Part shown: piece by piece, positions 45,674-53,227 of the stretch
Layout of the letters: every line of letters starts with the position of its first letter
Numbering within the stretch: position 1 is the stretch's first letter
Source: Kocuria sp. p3-SID1428
Lineage (GTDB): Bacteria > Actinomycetota > Actinomycetes > Actinomycetales > Micrococcaceae
DNA length: 53,227 nt
Assembly: GCF_025149945.1 (NCBI RefSeq)
Contig: NZ_JALXVH010000015.1
Span: 1 to 53,227, forward strand
Direction: 5' to 3'
The notes under the pieces: model-generated
Told to the model about the DNA's origin: nothing
Database searches by the model: none
The model's input: the letters and a program-made list of their open reading frames with translations, nothing else
Translations under genes and position numbers: made by a program

Positions 45674-45841
45674 TCAGCGCTCCTCGCGGAAATCGACGTG
45701 CTTGCGGGCGACCGGGTCGTACTTCTTGAGCACGATGCGGTCCGGGTTGTTCCGACGGTTCTTGCGGGTCACGTAGGTGTACCCGGTGCCGGCGGTGGAC
45801 TTCATCTTGATGATGGGACGGACGTCCTTATCCTTGGCCAT
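45674..45841 (-). CDS. rpmG: 50S ribosomal protein L33 (zinc-free form)
   Basis: A 55-residue L33 starting [20 protein letters not shown]. It lacks the zinc-binding Cys pairs (C-minus type). The start at ATG 45841 overlaps no neighbour: rpmB ends 2 nt upstream and rpsN starts 1 nt downstream. All three belong to one transcript. Confidence 0.97.
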   Translation of the reverse strand: MAKDKDVRPIIKMKSTAGTGYTYVTRKNRRNNPDRIVLKKYDPVARKHVDFREER

Positions 45842-45842
45842 A

Positions 45843-46079
45843 TCAGAACTTCTCCCCTCGTGCCTGCATCTCGGCGACGACAGCATCGATGCCTCGGGCG
45901 TCGATGACGCGGATGCCCTTGGCGCTGAGGTTCAGCGTGATGTTGCGGCGCAGGGACGGGACCCAGTAGCGCTTCTTCTGGATGTTCGGGTCGAACCGGC
46001 GCTTGGTGCGGCGGTGCGAGTGCGAGATGGTGTGCCCGAAGCCCGGCTGAGCTCCGGTCACCTGGCAATACGCTGCCAT
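45843..46079 (-). CDS. rpmB: 50S ribosomal protein L28
   Basis: A 78-residue L28 starting [29 protein letters not shown]. It retains a single Cys, so it cannot form the four-Cys zinc site. TGGAGGAG lies upstream of the ATG. It is the first gene of rpmB-rpmG-rpsN, read from the promoter at 46308-46336 through a leader of about 220 nt. Confidence 0.97.
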   Translation of the reverse strand: MAAYCQVTGAQPGFGHTISHSHRRTKRRFDPNIQKKRYWVPSLRRNITLNLSAKGIRVIDARGIDAVVAEMQARGEKF

Positions 46080-46300
46080 TGTGCTCTCCTCCAAATGTCG
46101 ACGAATGACGGCACGCTGTGGTGCGCGCTGATGCACGGATGCAACTGCGGCAGCGGCCAGGGCGTCCCGTCACCTGAGTACAGCCACCGTTCATGAACCC
46201 AGGGCCCACACTCGGGCCCGGCACGGTGGGTAACCGTCAGGGGTCCGCCATGACGACGGTGAAGATCTTGGTGCCGGAAGGTGGACTCCACCACACGACA
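46080..46300 (-). promoter_or_regulatory. Long 5' leader of rpmB-rpmG-rpsN
   Basis: About 220 untranslated nt between the predicted transcription start and the rpmB ATG. It contains a GGGCCC/GGGCCC hairpin (46202-46219), a perfect GTTCATGAAC palindrome (46189-46198) and a five-codon open frame ATG-GCG-GAC-CCC-stop (46251-46237) lacking a ribosome-binding site. Confidence 0.6.
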
Positions 46301-46307
46301 GCCTTAG

Positions 46308-46336
46308 ATAGTAGGTTGACGCCGGGTTGCCCGCAA
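46308..46336 (-). promoter_or_regulatory. Promoter of the rpmB-rpmG-rpsN operon
   Basis: TTGCGG (46336-46331), an exact 17-nt spacer and TACTAT (46313-46308) on the minus strand. A perfect 5-2-5 palindrome GTTGCCCGCAAC (46326-46337) covers the -35 box and could be an operator. Beyond it, 46338-46498 holds no gene that I can see. Confidence 0.75.
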
Positions 46337-46498
46337 CTTTCCACATCCCCCCGTACGGGCGGATGCCGCCCCTCCCCGGGTGCCGTCCGGACTCGCGATG
46401 GGGCCCGAAACAGGGATGGGGCGAGAGCCCAGTCTAATCGACACGGCGCGGAAGACCAACCGGAGCAGGGTGGGATCACCCACACCCCGCCGCGCGGA

Positions 46499-48793
46499 TC
46501 AGCCCTCGACCGGGGGCACCGAGCCGGTGATCCAGGGCGCGGTGGGCGCGTCCGGGTCCATGGTCCGAGGCTGCGAGGGCGCTCCGTCGCGGTCCTGCCT
46601 GCGCATCCCGCGCCCGAGGGCCCGGTTCATGACCGCGGACAGCGAGCGCACGCGCTGCGAGCTCTGGATCTCTTCGAGCAGCACGCGGCGGCCCTGATCA
46701 TCGGCCAGCGGGATGCGCCAGTTCGGGTGCTGCTCGTCGGTGGTCCCCGGCTGGTTCTGCACGCGGCGCTCGCCCACGGCGTCGACGAGCTGGACGCAGT
46801 GCAGCAGCGACGGAGCCAGCCCCAGGTAGGCGTGCAGCGCCTCGACGGTCTGCTGCTCGCTCGCCCCCTCGGGCAGCAGCCCCTCGGCTCGGACGGCCTC
46901 CAGCCAGCGCTGCAGGGTCTGCTCCGCCTCGGCTCGCTCCTGCTCCACAGGGCGCTCGAGCAGCCCGAGGTCATTGCGCAGATCGACCTGGACCCCCTGG
47001 AGGTATCCGGCGGTCGGCGGGAAGTCGTGCGTGCCCACCGAGGCCATGGTCTCCACGCGGTAGTCGCGGGGATCCTTGGGTCCATCGCCCTCGGTCTCGA
47101 ACCAGAGCACGGAGGTGCCGAGCACGCCCCGGGCGGCCAGCTCCTCGCGCACCCACGGCTCGACCGTGCCGAGGTCCTCCCCCACCACCACCACACCGGC
47201 GCGCTGGGCCTCCAGCGCCAGGATGCCGAGCATGGCCTCGTGGTCATAGGAGACGTAGGCGCCCTCGGAGGCGCGGTTGCCCTCCGGGATCCACCACAGC
47301 CGGAACAGACCCATGATGTGATCGATCCGGATGCCGCCGGCATGGCGGAAGATCCCGCGCAGCATCTCCCGCCAGGGGCGGTAGCCGGACTCGGCCAGGC
47401 GCAACGGGTGCCACGGCGGCTGGCTCCAGTCCTGACCCTGCTGGTTGTACATATCAGCCGGCGCCCCCACGGAGACCCCGCGGGCCAGGGAGCGGTTCAG
47501 CGACCAGGCATCGGCGCCGTCCTTGGACACGCCCACGGCCAGGTCGTGCATCACGCCGATGGCCATGCCGGCGGAGACGGCCGCATGCTGGGCGCTGGCC
47601 AGCTGCTCGTCGAGCAGCCACTGCAGCCAGATGTAGAAGTGGATGCGGGTTTGCAGGCGCGTGCGGGCCTCGAGCGCATATGGCGAGTCCGGGCCGGCGG
47701 CCTCGTCCGCCCACAGCGGCGAGTCCTTGCCGATCTCCTCGCGGATCGCGCACCACAGGGCGAAGTCCTGCAGCTGCTGACCGCCCTCGGCGGCGAAGCG
47801 GCGAAGCTGCTGCTGGCGCTGGGCCGAGCGGCGCACGGTGTACAGCAGCTCCAGTGCCTTGAGCTTGGCGGCGTAGACCGGGTCCCGCTCGATGTCATCG
47901 ACCTCGAGGATCCCGCGGCGCTGGATGGCATCCAGCGTCTGCACGACCTCGGCATCCCCAGGGCGCAGGTAGACGATCTCCGGGATGCCGGCGATGCGCA
48001 GGTACAGCGGATTGAAGAACCTGCGGGTCACCGGCAGGTAGGGCGAGGCCTCCAGCGGCGGGACCGGCTCGGAGGCGTGCAGCGGGTTGATCAGGATGTA
48101 GTCCGCTCCCTGCTCGCCGCCGATCGCGGCCAGACCGGCGAGATCGTTGAGATCGCCCACACCCCAGGTGCGGTTGGAGGCCACGGAGTACAGCTGCACC
48201 GCCCACCCCCAGCGGCGCCGATCCTGCAGGCGATCCGTGGTGGACAGCCGGGCTGGGGTCACGGCCAGCTCGATCTCGGTGGGCACCCCGTGGTCCAGCT
48301 CCGGGGCACTGGCCCGCAGCTCATACCACTCGGGGCTCAGATCGGAGGGGAGGCGGTAGAGGATCCGGTCGACCGGCTCGCCGTCGACCTCGCGGGTGCG
48401 CAGACTGTCCGGCACAGGCTCCAGGGTCCTGACCTGACCGTCGACGAAGAGCTCCACGGTGGGCTGACTGCCCGAGGGGACGTGCACGGGGAAGGAGTCC
48501 CCGCGACCCTCCACGGCGATGACCACGGGCGGCAGGAGCCTGCGCCAGGGCGCATCCAGGTGCTCCTGCAGGGATTCCTGCGCGGCCTGCTCGGAGGAGA
48601 CGTCGAGATCGAGCGCGCTGAGCACCGAGCTCAGTGTGGAGTCGTCGACCTGGGTCTCCTGCCCGTCGAAGCCGTCGTAGCTGGTGCTGACGCCCAGCTG
48701 CTCGGCCAGGCGCCGCAGCGTCTGCCCGGACGGGGCGGCGTGGGTGTCGGCAGGGCCTGCGGAAGTGCTCGGGCCGTCCTGGGGTTGATCCAT
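46499..48793 (-). CDS. malQ: 4-alpha-glucanotransferase (amylomaltase, GH77)
   Basis: Transfers glucan chains between maltodextrins, feeding glycogen or maltose metabolism. At 764 residues it is the long MalQ form. N-terminal beta domains (about 25-200) are followed by the GH77 barrel. The nucleophile Asp is in GGIRIDHIMGLFRLWW (about 489), the acid/base Glu in VVVGEDLGTV (about 538) and the stabilising Asp in GTHDFPPTAGY (about 588). Also visible are GVGDLNDLAGL and GAPADMYNQQGQDW. The last 30 residues are Pro/Asp-rich and probably disordered. It is monocistronic, upstream of the rpmB promoter region on the same strand. The ATG at 48793 starts MDQPQDGPST. Confidence 0.96.
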   Translation of the reverse strand: MDQPQDGPSTSAGPADTHAAPSGQTLRRLAEQLGVSTSYDGFDGQETQVDDSTLSSVLSALDLDVSSEQAAQESLQEHLDAPWRRLLPPVVIAVEGRGDSFPVHVPSGSQPTVELFVDGQVRTLEPVPDSLRTREVDGEPVDRILYRLPSDLSPEWYELRASAPELDHGVPTEIELAVTPARLSTTDRLQDRRRWGWAVQLYSVASNRTWGVGDLNDLAGLAAIGGEQGADYILINPLHASEPVPPLEASPYLPVTRRFFNPLYLRIAGIPEIVYLRPGDAEVVQTLDAIQRRGILEVDDIERDPVYAAKLKALELLYTVRRSAQRQQQLRRFAAEGGQQLQDFALWCAIREEIGKDSPLWADEAAGPDSPYALEARTRLQTRIHFYIWLQWLLDEQLASAQHAAVSAGMAIGVMHDLAVGVSKDGADAWSLNRSLARGVSVGAPADMYNQQGQDWSQPPWHPLRLAESGYRPWREMLRGIFRHAGGIRIDHIMGLFRLWWIPEGNRASEGAYVSYDHEAMLGILALEAQRAGVVVVGEDLGTVEPWVREELAARGVLGTSVLWFETEGDGPKDPRDYRVETMASVGTHDFPPTAGYLQGVQVDLRNDLGLLERPVEQERAEAEQTLQRWLEAVRAEGLLPEGASEQQTVEALHAYLGLAPSLLHCVQLVDAVGERRVQNQPGTTDEQHPNWRIPLADDQGRRVLLEEIQSSQRVRSLSAVMNRALGRGMRRQDRDGAPSQPRTMDPDAPTAPWITGSVPPVEG

Positions 48794-48901
48794 GCCGCCA
48801 TCGTATCGGTCGGCTCGAGCGCCTCGATGAGTCGCCCCTCACACCGCCGAGGCACCCCGCGGCCCGGTCAGCGGCGCGCGGCGGGCCTCAGCGCAGCGTG
48901 C

Positions 48902-49750
48902 TCAGCGGTTCCAGAGGCCGTAGGTCGCGGCGAGATCGGAGACCTTGCGGGCGCGGGCCAGGCGCGGCAGGTAGCTGCCGTCCATGGTCCCGACCACGCC
49001 GGACTCGTACTCATCGAGCAGCTCGCGGGCCCAGGCGACCTCCTGCTCCGAGGGAGCCAGCCCGGAGTTGATCGGCTCCGTCTGGGCAGGATCCAGGGTC
49101 AGCTTGCCGGTCATGCCCATGGACTGGGTCACGCGGCAGGCCTCGTCGAGCTGCTCACCGGAGGCGCCCGGCGTGGGGCCGTCGATCGGGCCGGGCAGGC
49201 CGCCCACGCGGGAGGCCACCACCAGGGTCGAGCGGGCGTGGGCCAGGGCCATGGGATCCGCGGAGGCACCGGTGTCGCGGCGGAAGTCGCCCACGCCGAA
49301 GGCCAGGCGGAACACACCGGGCGCCCGGGCGATGTCATTGGCATTGACCAGGCCCAGCGCGGACTCGATCAGCGCGATCACGGGGGTGCCGGCCGGCATC
49401 ATCATGGCGGTGCGGGTGATGTGATCGGGCGATTCGGTCTTGGCCAGCATGATCCCGCGGAGGTTGCGCGCCCCGGACAGGGCATCCAGATCCGCCTGCC
49501 AGTGCTCCGAGTGGATGTCGTTGATCCGCACCCACGCCCCCGCACCCTGGTTCAGAGCCTCGACGACATCGGCGCGCCCCTGCTCCTTCTGCCCCTCGGG
49601 CAGACCGTCCTCGATGTCGAAGATCACGGAGTCGGCCTCCGAGGCCAGCGCCGGGGCGAAGGCCTCGGGGTCGCCGGCACCGACCAGGAGCACAGAGCGG
49701 GAGAGCCGGGCCGGCAGGGCGGCGGCGCGCTGATTGCGGTACGGAGTCAA
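48902..49750 (-). CDS. CitE-like HpcH/HpaI aldolase/citrate lyase family protein
   Basis: Probable acyl-CoA lyase or thioesterase of the citrate-lyase beta-chain family, 282 residues. Family landmarks are SRSVLLVGAG, SVIFDIEDGLPEGQKEQGR with metal-binding acids, WVRIND, GIMLAKTES, PVIALIESALGLVN and RLAFGVGDFRRDTG. The other citrate lyase subunits are absent, so it is a stand-alone CitE-like enzyme of uncertain substrate. The start is TTG at 49750 (MTPYRNQ...) with AAGGAAG about 5 nt upstream. Upstream in-frame codons would translate the ribosome-binding site. Confidence 0.86.
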   Translation of the reverse strand: MTPYRNQRAAALPARLSRSVLLVGAGDPEAFAPALASEADSVIFDIEDGLPEGQKEQGRADVVEALNQGAGAWVRINDIHSEHWQADLDALSGARNLRGIMLAKTESPDHITRTAMMMPAGTPVIALIESALGLVNANDIARAPGVFRLAFGVGDFRRDTGASADPMALAHARSTLVVASRVGGLPGPIDGPTPGASGEQLDEACRVTQSMGMTGKLTLDPAQTEPINSGLAPSEQEVAWARELLDEYESGVVGTMDGSYLPRLARARKVSDLAATYGLWNR

Positions 49751-49904
49751 AGGAGCTTCCTTCGCGGAGATGAGGGGCGGGCCGAGGACCGGGTGGCGGT
49801 CTGCATATCGGCCGGGTGAGTCTCGACCCACCAGCCTACCGCCGTCGCCGCCCCCGGGACGGGGCCGCGGGACGCAGGTCATGCCCCGGGGCATGCGCCC
49901 CGGC

Positions 49905-50981
49905 TCAGGCGCCCAGGGGCGTGTGCGCCGGGTCCACGCGCTCGACGGGGCGGACAGGAGCCGGGGCGGTGCCCTCACCGAATGCGGAGCCGCCCAGCGA
50001 CTCGCGCCCGTGGGGCTCGAGCCAGTTCTCCAGCGACGGCCCGACCGGCACGATCTGCGTGGGATTCAGGTCCTCGTGGACGATGTAGTAGTGCTCCTTG
50101 ATCTGCTGGAAGTCGACGGTGTCGCCGAAGCCGGGGGTCGTGAACAGATCGCGGGCGTATCCCCACAGGTTGGGCATCTCCGTCAGCTTGTTCCGCGAGG
50201 CCTTGAAGTGCCCGTGATAGACGGGATCGAAGCGCACCAGGGTGGTGAACAGGCGGACGTCGGCCTCCGTGATGTGCTCGCCCATGAGGTAGCGCCGATC
50301 GCTCAGGCGCTCCTCGAGCCAGTCCATCGCGACCCACAGCCGGTCGTAGGCCTTCTCGTAGGCCTCCTGCGAGCCGGCGAAGCCCGCGCGGTACACCCCG
50401 TTGTTGACCTCGGTGTAGATCCGCTTCATGACCGTGCGCATCTCGTCCTCGAGCTCGGCCGGCCACAGGTCCGGGGCGCCCTCGCGGTGATGGGCCGTCC
50501 ACTGCTTGGCGAAGTCCTCCGTGATCTGCGCGAAGTCGTTGGTCACGACCGCGCCGGTCTGGATGTCGACGATCGCCGGCACCGTGATGCCGCGGGGGTA
50601 GTCGGGGAATCGGGCGAAGTAGGCCTCCTGCAGCCGCTCGATGCCCAGCACCGGGTCCTTCCCGCCCTCGTCGAGATCGAAGCGCCACGAGCGGACGTCG
50701 TGAGTGGGCCCCGGAAGGCCGATCGAGATGGCGTCCTCGAGCCCGAGCAGGCGGCGCACGATCAGCGTGCGGTTGGCCCACGGGCAGGCGCGCGCGGCGA
50801 CCAGGCGGTAGCGCCCAGCCTCGACCGGCCAGGCCTGCGCGCCCTCGCTGAGCTGCGCCGACGACGGATCCGCCACGATCCGATCCTCGATGTAGTTGGT
50901 GTCCCGGTCGAACTCCTCGCCCTGGTGCACATAGGCGCCCTTGGTGCTGTGCCCTGTTCCTGCTGTCGTCAGCTCGGTCAT
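49905..50981 (-). CDS. Glutathionyl-hydroquinone reductase-like protein (Xi-class GST fold)
   Basis: 358 residues with a thioredoxin-fold N-terminal half and a helical GST C-terminal half. The catalytic Cys is C66 in VAARACPWANRTL, and conserved segments GRYRLVAARACPWA, YPRGITVPAIVD and YLMGEHITEADVRLFTTLVRFD match the reductase family. These enzymes remove thiol adducts from quinones. Actinobacteria use mycothiol rather than glutathione, so the thiol partner here is probably mycothiol (inference). GGAGG lies 5 nt before the ATG at 50981. It is divergent from the GNAT-like gene. Confidence 0.88.
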   Translation of the reverse strand: MTELTTAGTGHSTKGAYVHQGEEFDRDTNYIEDRIVADPSSAQLSEGAQAWPVEAGRYRLVAARACPWANRTLIVRRLLGLEDAISIGLPGPTHDVRSWRFDLDEGGKDPVLGIERLQEAYFARFPDYPRGITVPAIVDIQTGAVVTNDFAQITEDFAKQWTAHHREGAPDLWPAELEDEMRTVMKRIYTEVNNGVYRAGFAGSQEAYEKAYDRLWVAMDWLEERLSDRRYLMGEHITEADVRLFTTLVRFDPVYHGHFKASRNKLTEMPNLWGYARDLFTTPGFGDTVDFQQIKEHYYIVHEDLNPTQIVPVGPSLENWLEPHGRESLGGSAFGEGTAPAPVRPVERVDPAHTPLGA

Positions 50982-51236
50982 GTCTGCCTCCGTCTTCGCG
51001 CGAATGCGGCCGACGGCTCCGCGCCGGAGCACAGGGCGGTCGACCCGATCCTGCTTTAGATGATACGTCACCAAACGGGATTCGGCCAGATCCATGACCC
51101 GACTCACGGCCGATGCCGAGTGAGCGTCCCGTACGATCCCGCACAGATGACCCGCACCCGCCCCCGGACAGCGGGGCCGCCCCCCACCTCGTCGCCACCC
51201 AGCCCGCCTCGCGCGGACCAGTCAGGGAGAGCACCC

Positions 51237-52376
51237 ATGAGCCAGAGACTTCGCGTCGAGATCGTGCGGACGGAGGCGCAGCTGCAGGAGTTCATCGACC
51301 TGCCCTGGCAGCTGCATCCCGCGCACCTGCACATGCCGATCATGGAGGAGACGATCCGCGGCTGGTTCCACGGCCGCACGGGCCACCCCGGACGCATCGA
51401 TCTGGTCCTGATCCGCGACCAGGAGGGCGCCGTGCGGGCGCGCTCGTGCGTGCACACCCACGACGCCTTCGAGCAGCGCCTGGGCGTGCCGACCCTGTTC
51501 TTCGGCGCGACCGAGTTCGCCGACCACGCCTGCCTGGAGACGCTGACCACCTGGGCGGCCGAGCGCGGGCGGGCCCTGGGCAAACGGCAGCTGCTCGGCC
51601 CGGTGGCCCTGGACGGGCAGGAGCGCTGCGGCGTGATCACCAGCGGGTTCTCCCAGCCCACGTTCCTGGATCAGCCCTGGAACCCCAGCCGCGTCCCGGA
51701 CAGCTACGAGGCGCTGGGCTTCGAGCGCTGGACCGAGGGCGCGACCTGGAGCGTGGACCTGACCCGCGCGCAGCTGCGCCGCCCGGAGGCGGCCGAGCTC
51801 GAGGCGCGAGGCGTGGAGCTCGTGCGGCTGCGCCGCCGTGAGGTGGACGCGACCCTGCCGGAGATCGCGGCCGCCGTGAACGAGGCCATGGGCCGCCAGC
51901 ACTACTTCACGCCGATGGACGAGGAGCAGTTCGCCGCCTCGGTCAAGGACCTGTCGATCATGCTGGACCTGGAGATCGTGGGGCTGCTGCGCTACCGGGC
52001 AAGCGGCCGGATCGCCTCACACTTCATCTGCATCCCGAACATCTCCCCTGCGGTGCGCGAGGCGCGCGGGCGGATGCGCCTGTGGGATCAGGTCAAGCTC
52101 CTGGCGCGCCACCGCCGCTATCGCCGCGAGGCCCTGCTGATCGTGCAGGGAACCCGCGCCGAGCACGAGGGCACGGGCCTGCTGTCCATGCTCAGCCAGG
52201 AGATCATGGCCCGCCTGCGCGAGAAGGGCTACCGCCGGCTGCTGGTGACCTTCATCATCGAGGGCAACGGAGGCTCCTCGCGCCAGTTTGAGCGCGTGGG
52301 CGGGTCACCGCTGCACGGCACCACCTTCTACCGACTGGACCTCGCCCAGCAGGACGGGGCCCCGGTCGTATCCTGA
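51237..52376 (+). CDS. GNAT-like acyltransferase-related protein (YghO-like), function unknown
   Basis: 379 residues, no signal peptide or membrane span. The N-terminal half contains EAQLQEFIDLPWQLHPAHLHMPIMEETIRGWF, which resembles the opening of YghO-type proteins. The C-terminal half (about 190-375) resembles a GNAT acetyltransferase fold, with RASGRIASHFICIPNI and GTGLLSMLSQEIMARLREKGYRRLLVTF. I cannot name a substrate. AGGGAGA precedes the ATG. It is followed after 64 nt by the small membrane protein gene on the same strand. Confidence 0.75.
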   Translation: MSQRLRVEIVRTEAQLQEFIDLPWQLHPAHLHMPIMEETIRGWFHGRTGHPGRIDLVLIRDQEGAVRARSCVHTHDAFEQRLGVPTLFFGATEFADHACLETLTTWAAERGRALGKRQLLGPVALDGQERCGVITSGFSQPTFLDQPWNPSRVPDSYEALGFERWTEGATWSVDLTRAQLRRPEAAELEARGVELVRLRRREVDATLPEIAAAVNEAMGRQHYFTPMDEEQFAASVKDLSIMLDLEIVGLLRYRASGRIASHFICIPNISPAVREARGRMRLWDQVKLLARHRRYRREALLIVQGTRAEHEGTGLLSMLSQEIMARLREKGYRRLLVTFIIEGNGGSSRQFERVGGSPLHGTTFYRLDLAQQDGAPVVS

Positions 52377-52440
52377 AAAACCGGACCCAGCTCCTTCCGC
52401 GGACCGCGGACGGGGCAGAACCGCCAGGAGATGACCCCCC

Positions 52441-53034
52441 GTGAACGAGCGCCCCGACCACGCCCAGCAGACCGATCGCACCACGATGGACGTGCGGGCC
52501 GTCCGCGCGCGGCGCCGCGCGGTGCGCGGGATCTCCCTGGCCATGATCAGCCTGGGACTTCTGCTGTGCGCCTCGCTGTCCACCACGGGCCGGACCGTCC
52601 TGGGAGCCCTGGGCCTTCTGCCGGCAGTGCTGGGAGCCGCAGGCTTCCTGGCCGTGGGCATGGGCGTGCCGGCCGGGCTGCGCCTGCCGGTCCGCGAGCA
52701 CCGTCGCGGCCGAGCGCTGTGGCTGCTGCCCTCCGCCGTGCTGATCCTGGCGCTCGTGTTCCTGGGGGCTGCCTTCTGGACCGACGGCGCCGCACCGGAA
52801 TCCGGTTCGCCCTGGACGATCGTCTGGCTCGTCAGCGCAGCGACCCTGGTCACCTTCGCGGGACTGAGCTTCGGACTCGTGGCCGCCTCCCGACTGACGG
52901 TCCACGATGACGACGACGCCCCCCTGCGCCGCGTGGACTGGGCCGAGGAGTATCCCGAGCGCTTCGAGAACCGCCCGCCGCGACGCCCCGGCGACGGCTA
53001 CGACTCCTCCTGGATCCGCGGTCAGCGCCGCTGA
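52441..53034 (+). CDS. Small four-span membrane protein of unknown function
   Basis: Unrecognised, 197 residues. Four hydrophobic segments (about 30-48, 52-76, 92-112 and 125-148) lie between a short polar N-terminus and a hydrophilic, Arg/Asp/Pro-rich C-tail with WAEEYPERFENRPPRRPGDGYD. The start is a GTG at 52441. AGGAG is about 11 nt upstream, a long gap, and the in-frame ATG at 52486 is an alternative. It is in line with the GNAT-like gene and is followed by a terminator hairpin. Confidence 0.7.
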   Translation: MNERPDHAQQTDRTTMDVRAVRARRRAVRGISLAMISLGLLLCASLSTTGRTVLGALGLLPAVLGAAGFLAVGMGVPAGLRLPVREHRRGRALWLLPSAVLILALVFLGAAFWTDGAAPESGSPWTIVWLVSAATLVTFAGLSFGLVAASRLTVHDDDDAPLRRVDWAEEYPERFENRPPRRPGDGYDSSWIRGQRR

Positions 53035-53067
53035 GAGCCTGCTCTGGAAATCCGAGTCCGGACATGC

Positions 53068-53107
53068 GAACGGGCCCTGCCGCTTGGGGGATCAGCAGGG
53101 CCCGTTC
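53068..53107 (+). terminator. Terminator after the last gene
   Basis: A perfect 13-bp inverted repeat (53068-53080 with 53095-53107) with a 14-nt loop, 34 nt after the stop codon. Bases 53108-53227 hold no gene that I can see. Confidence 0.8.
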
Positions 53108-53227
53108 TGGCGTCCGCATCGGGGGAACGGGACGCACCATCGCGCGCGGGAATCATCCGAGAACACATACGGGGGACGTCCTCGGGCCGATACGCGCGAC
53201 ACCACCCAATATAGGGGACACTTCTAT

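Noticed and set aside
46080..46498. Possible Zur-binding site upstream of rpmB
   Set aside because: No TGA-AAATGATTTT-CA type palindrome; the palindromes present are GTTGCCCGCAAC and GTTCATGAAC, which do not fit.
46193..49819. A 1208-codon plus-strand open frame
   Set aside because: Antisense shadow of malQ and the CitE-like gene; no family motif in it.

Overview
The window is about 53 kb of very GC-rich DNA. Codon third positions are strongly G/C, and long antisense shadow frames run opposite nearly every gene. Gene content points to an actinobacterium of the order Micrococcales, most likely Micrococcaceae (Kocuria-like). The pointers are an HspR/HAIR-controlled dnaK operon, a trehalose LpqY-SugABC-type importer, an actinobacterial-type dCTP deaminase beside a tRNA-Gly, a DtpA-like Tat peroxidase beside CopC/PCuAC, and several genes that look leaderless. 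The genus is inference. I saw no phage, transposase, integrase, CRISPR array or rRNA.

Layout. 1-9.4 kb: a DEAD-box RNA helicase cut by the left edge, a small membrane protein, a hexose-6-phosphate mutarotase, an AGCS amino-acid:cation symporter, a Bcr/CflA drug exporter, tRNA methyltransferase trmB and a BCCT osmolyte transporter. 9.5-14.1 kb: the heat-shock operon dnaK-grpE-dnaJ-hspR (minus strand), with a near-consensus promoter flanked by two HAIR operators. 14.1-18.6 kb: a low-molecular-weight tyrosine phosphatase and a P-loop kinase (plus strand). Opposite them is a TPP-riboswitch-controlled ECF transporter, YkoE plus a single-chain ATPase-ATPase-EcfT fusion. 18.7-26.1 kb: a DUF4235 protein and a complete Mrp/Mnh antiporter operon (AB fusion, C, D, E, F, G) whose genes all overlap by 1-4 nt. 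26.3-30.2 kb: an MFS protein, dcd, tRNA-Gly(CCC), panD and an AEC permease. 30.3-34.8 kb: lpqY-sugA-sugB-sugC. 34.8-36.6 kb: two unrecognised membrane proteins in divergent orientation. 36.7-44.8 kb: one co-oriented run of envelope copper and cytochrome-oxidase genes (His-rich membrane protein, copC, PCuAC, DyP peroxidase, CopD-CtaG fusion, thioredoxin-NHL protein). 45.0-46.5 kb: HU and rpmB-rpmG-rpsN behind a strong promoter and a leader of about 220 nt. 46.5-53.2 kb: malQ, a CitE-like lyase, a glutathionyl-hydroquinone-reductase-like protein, a GNAT-like protein and a small membrane protein.

How the genes fit together. HspR should bind the HAIR sites and repress its own operon with DnaK. 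Thiamine pyrophosphate should shut down pyrimidine-precursor uptake through the riboswitch. CopC, PCuAC, the Tat peroxidase and CopD-CtaG resemble the known actinobacterial copper relay to cytochrome c oxidase. The LpqY system would recover trehalose, and malQ handles maltodextrins.

Most of the window is ordinary core genome, and I do not see a clearly new system. The best leads are the copper cluster with its His-rich first gene, five SD-less genes with a TANNNT box 7-9 nt before the start, the single-chain ECF module, the long rpmB leader, and a C:C mismatch in the tRNA-Gly anticodon stem.
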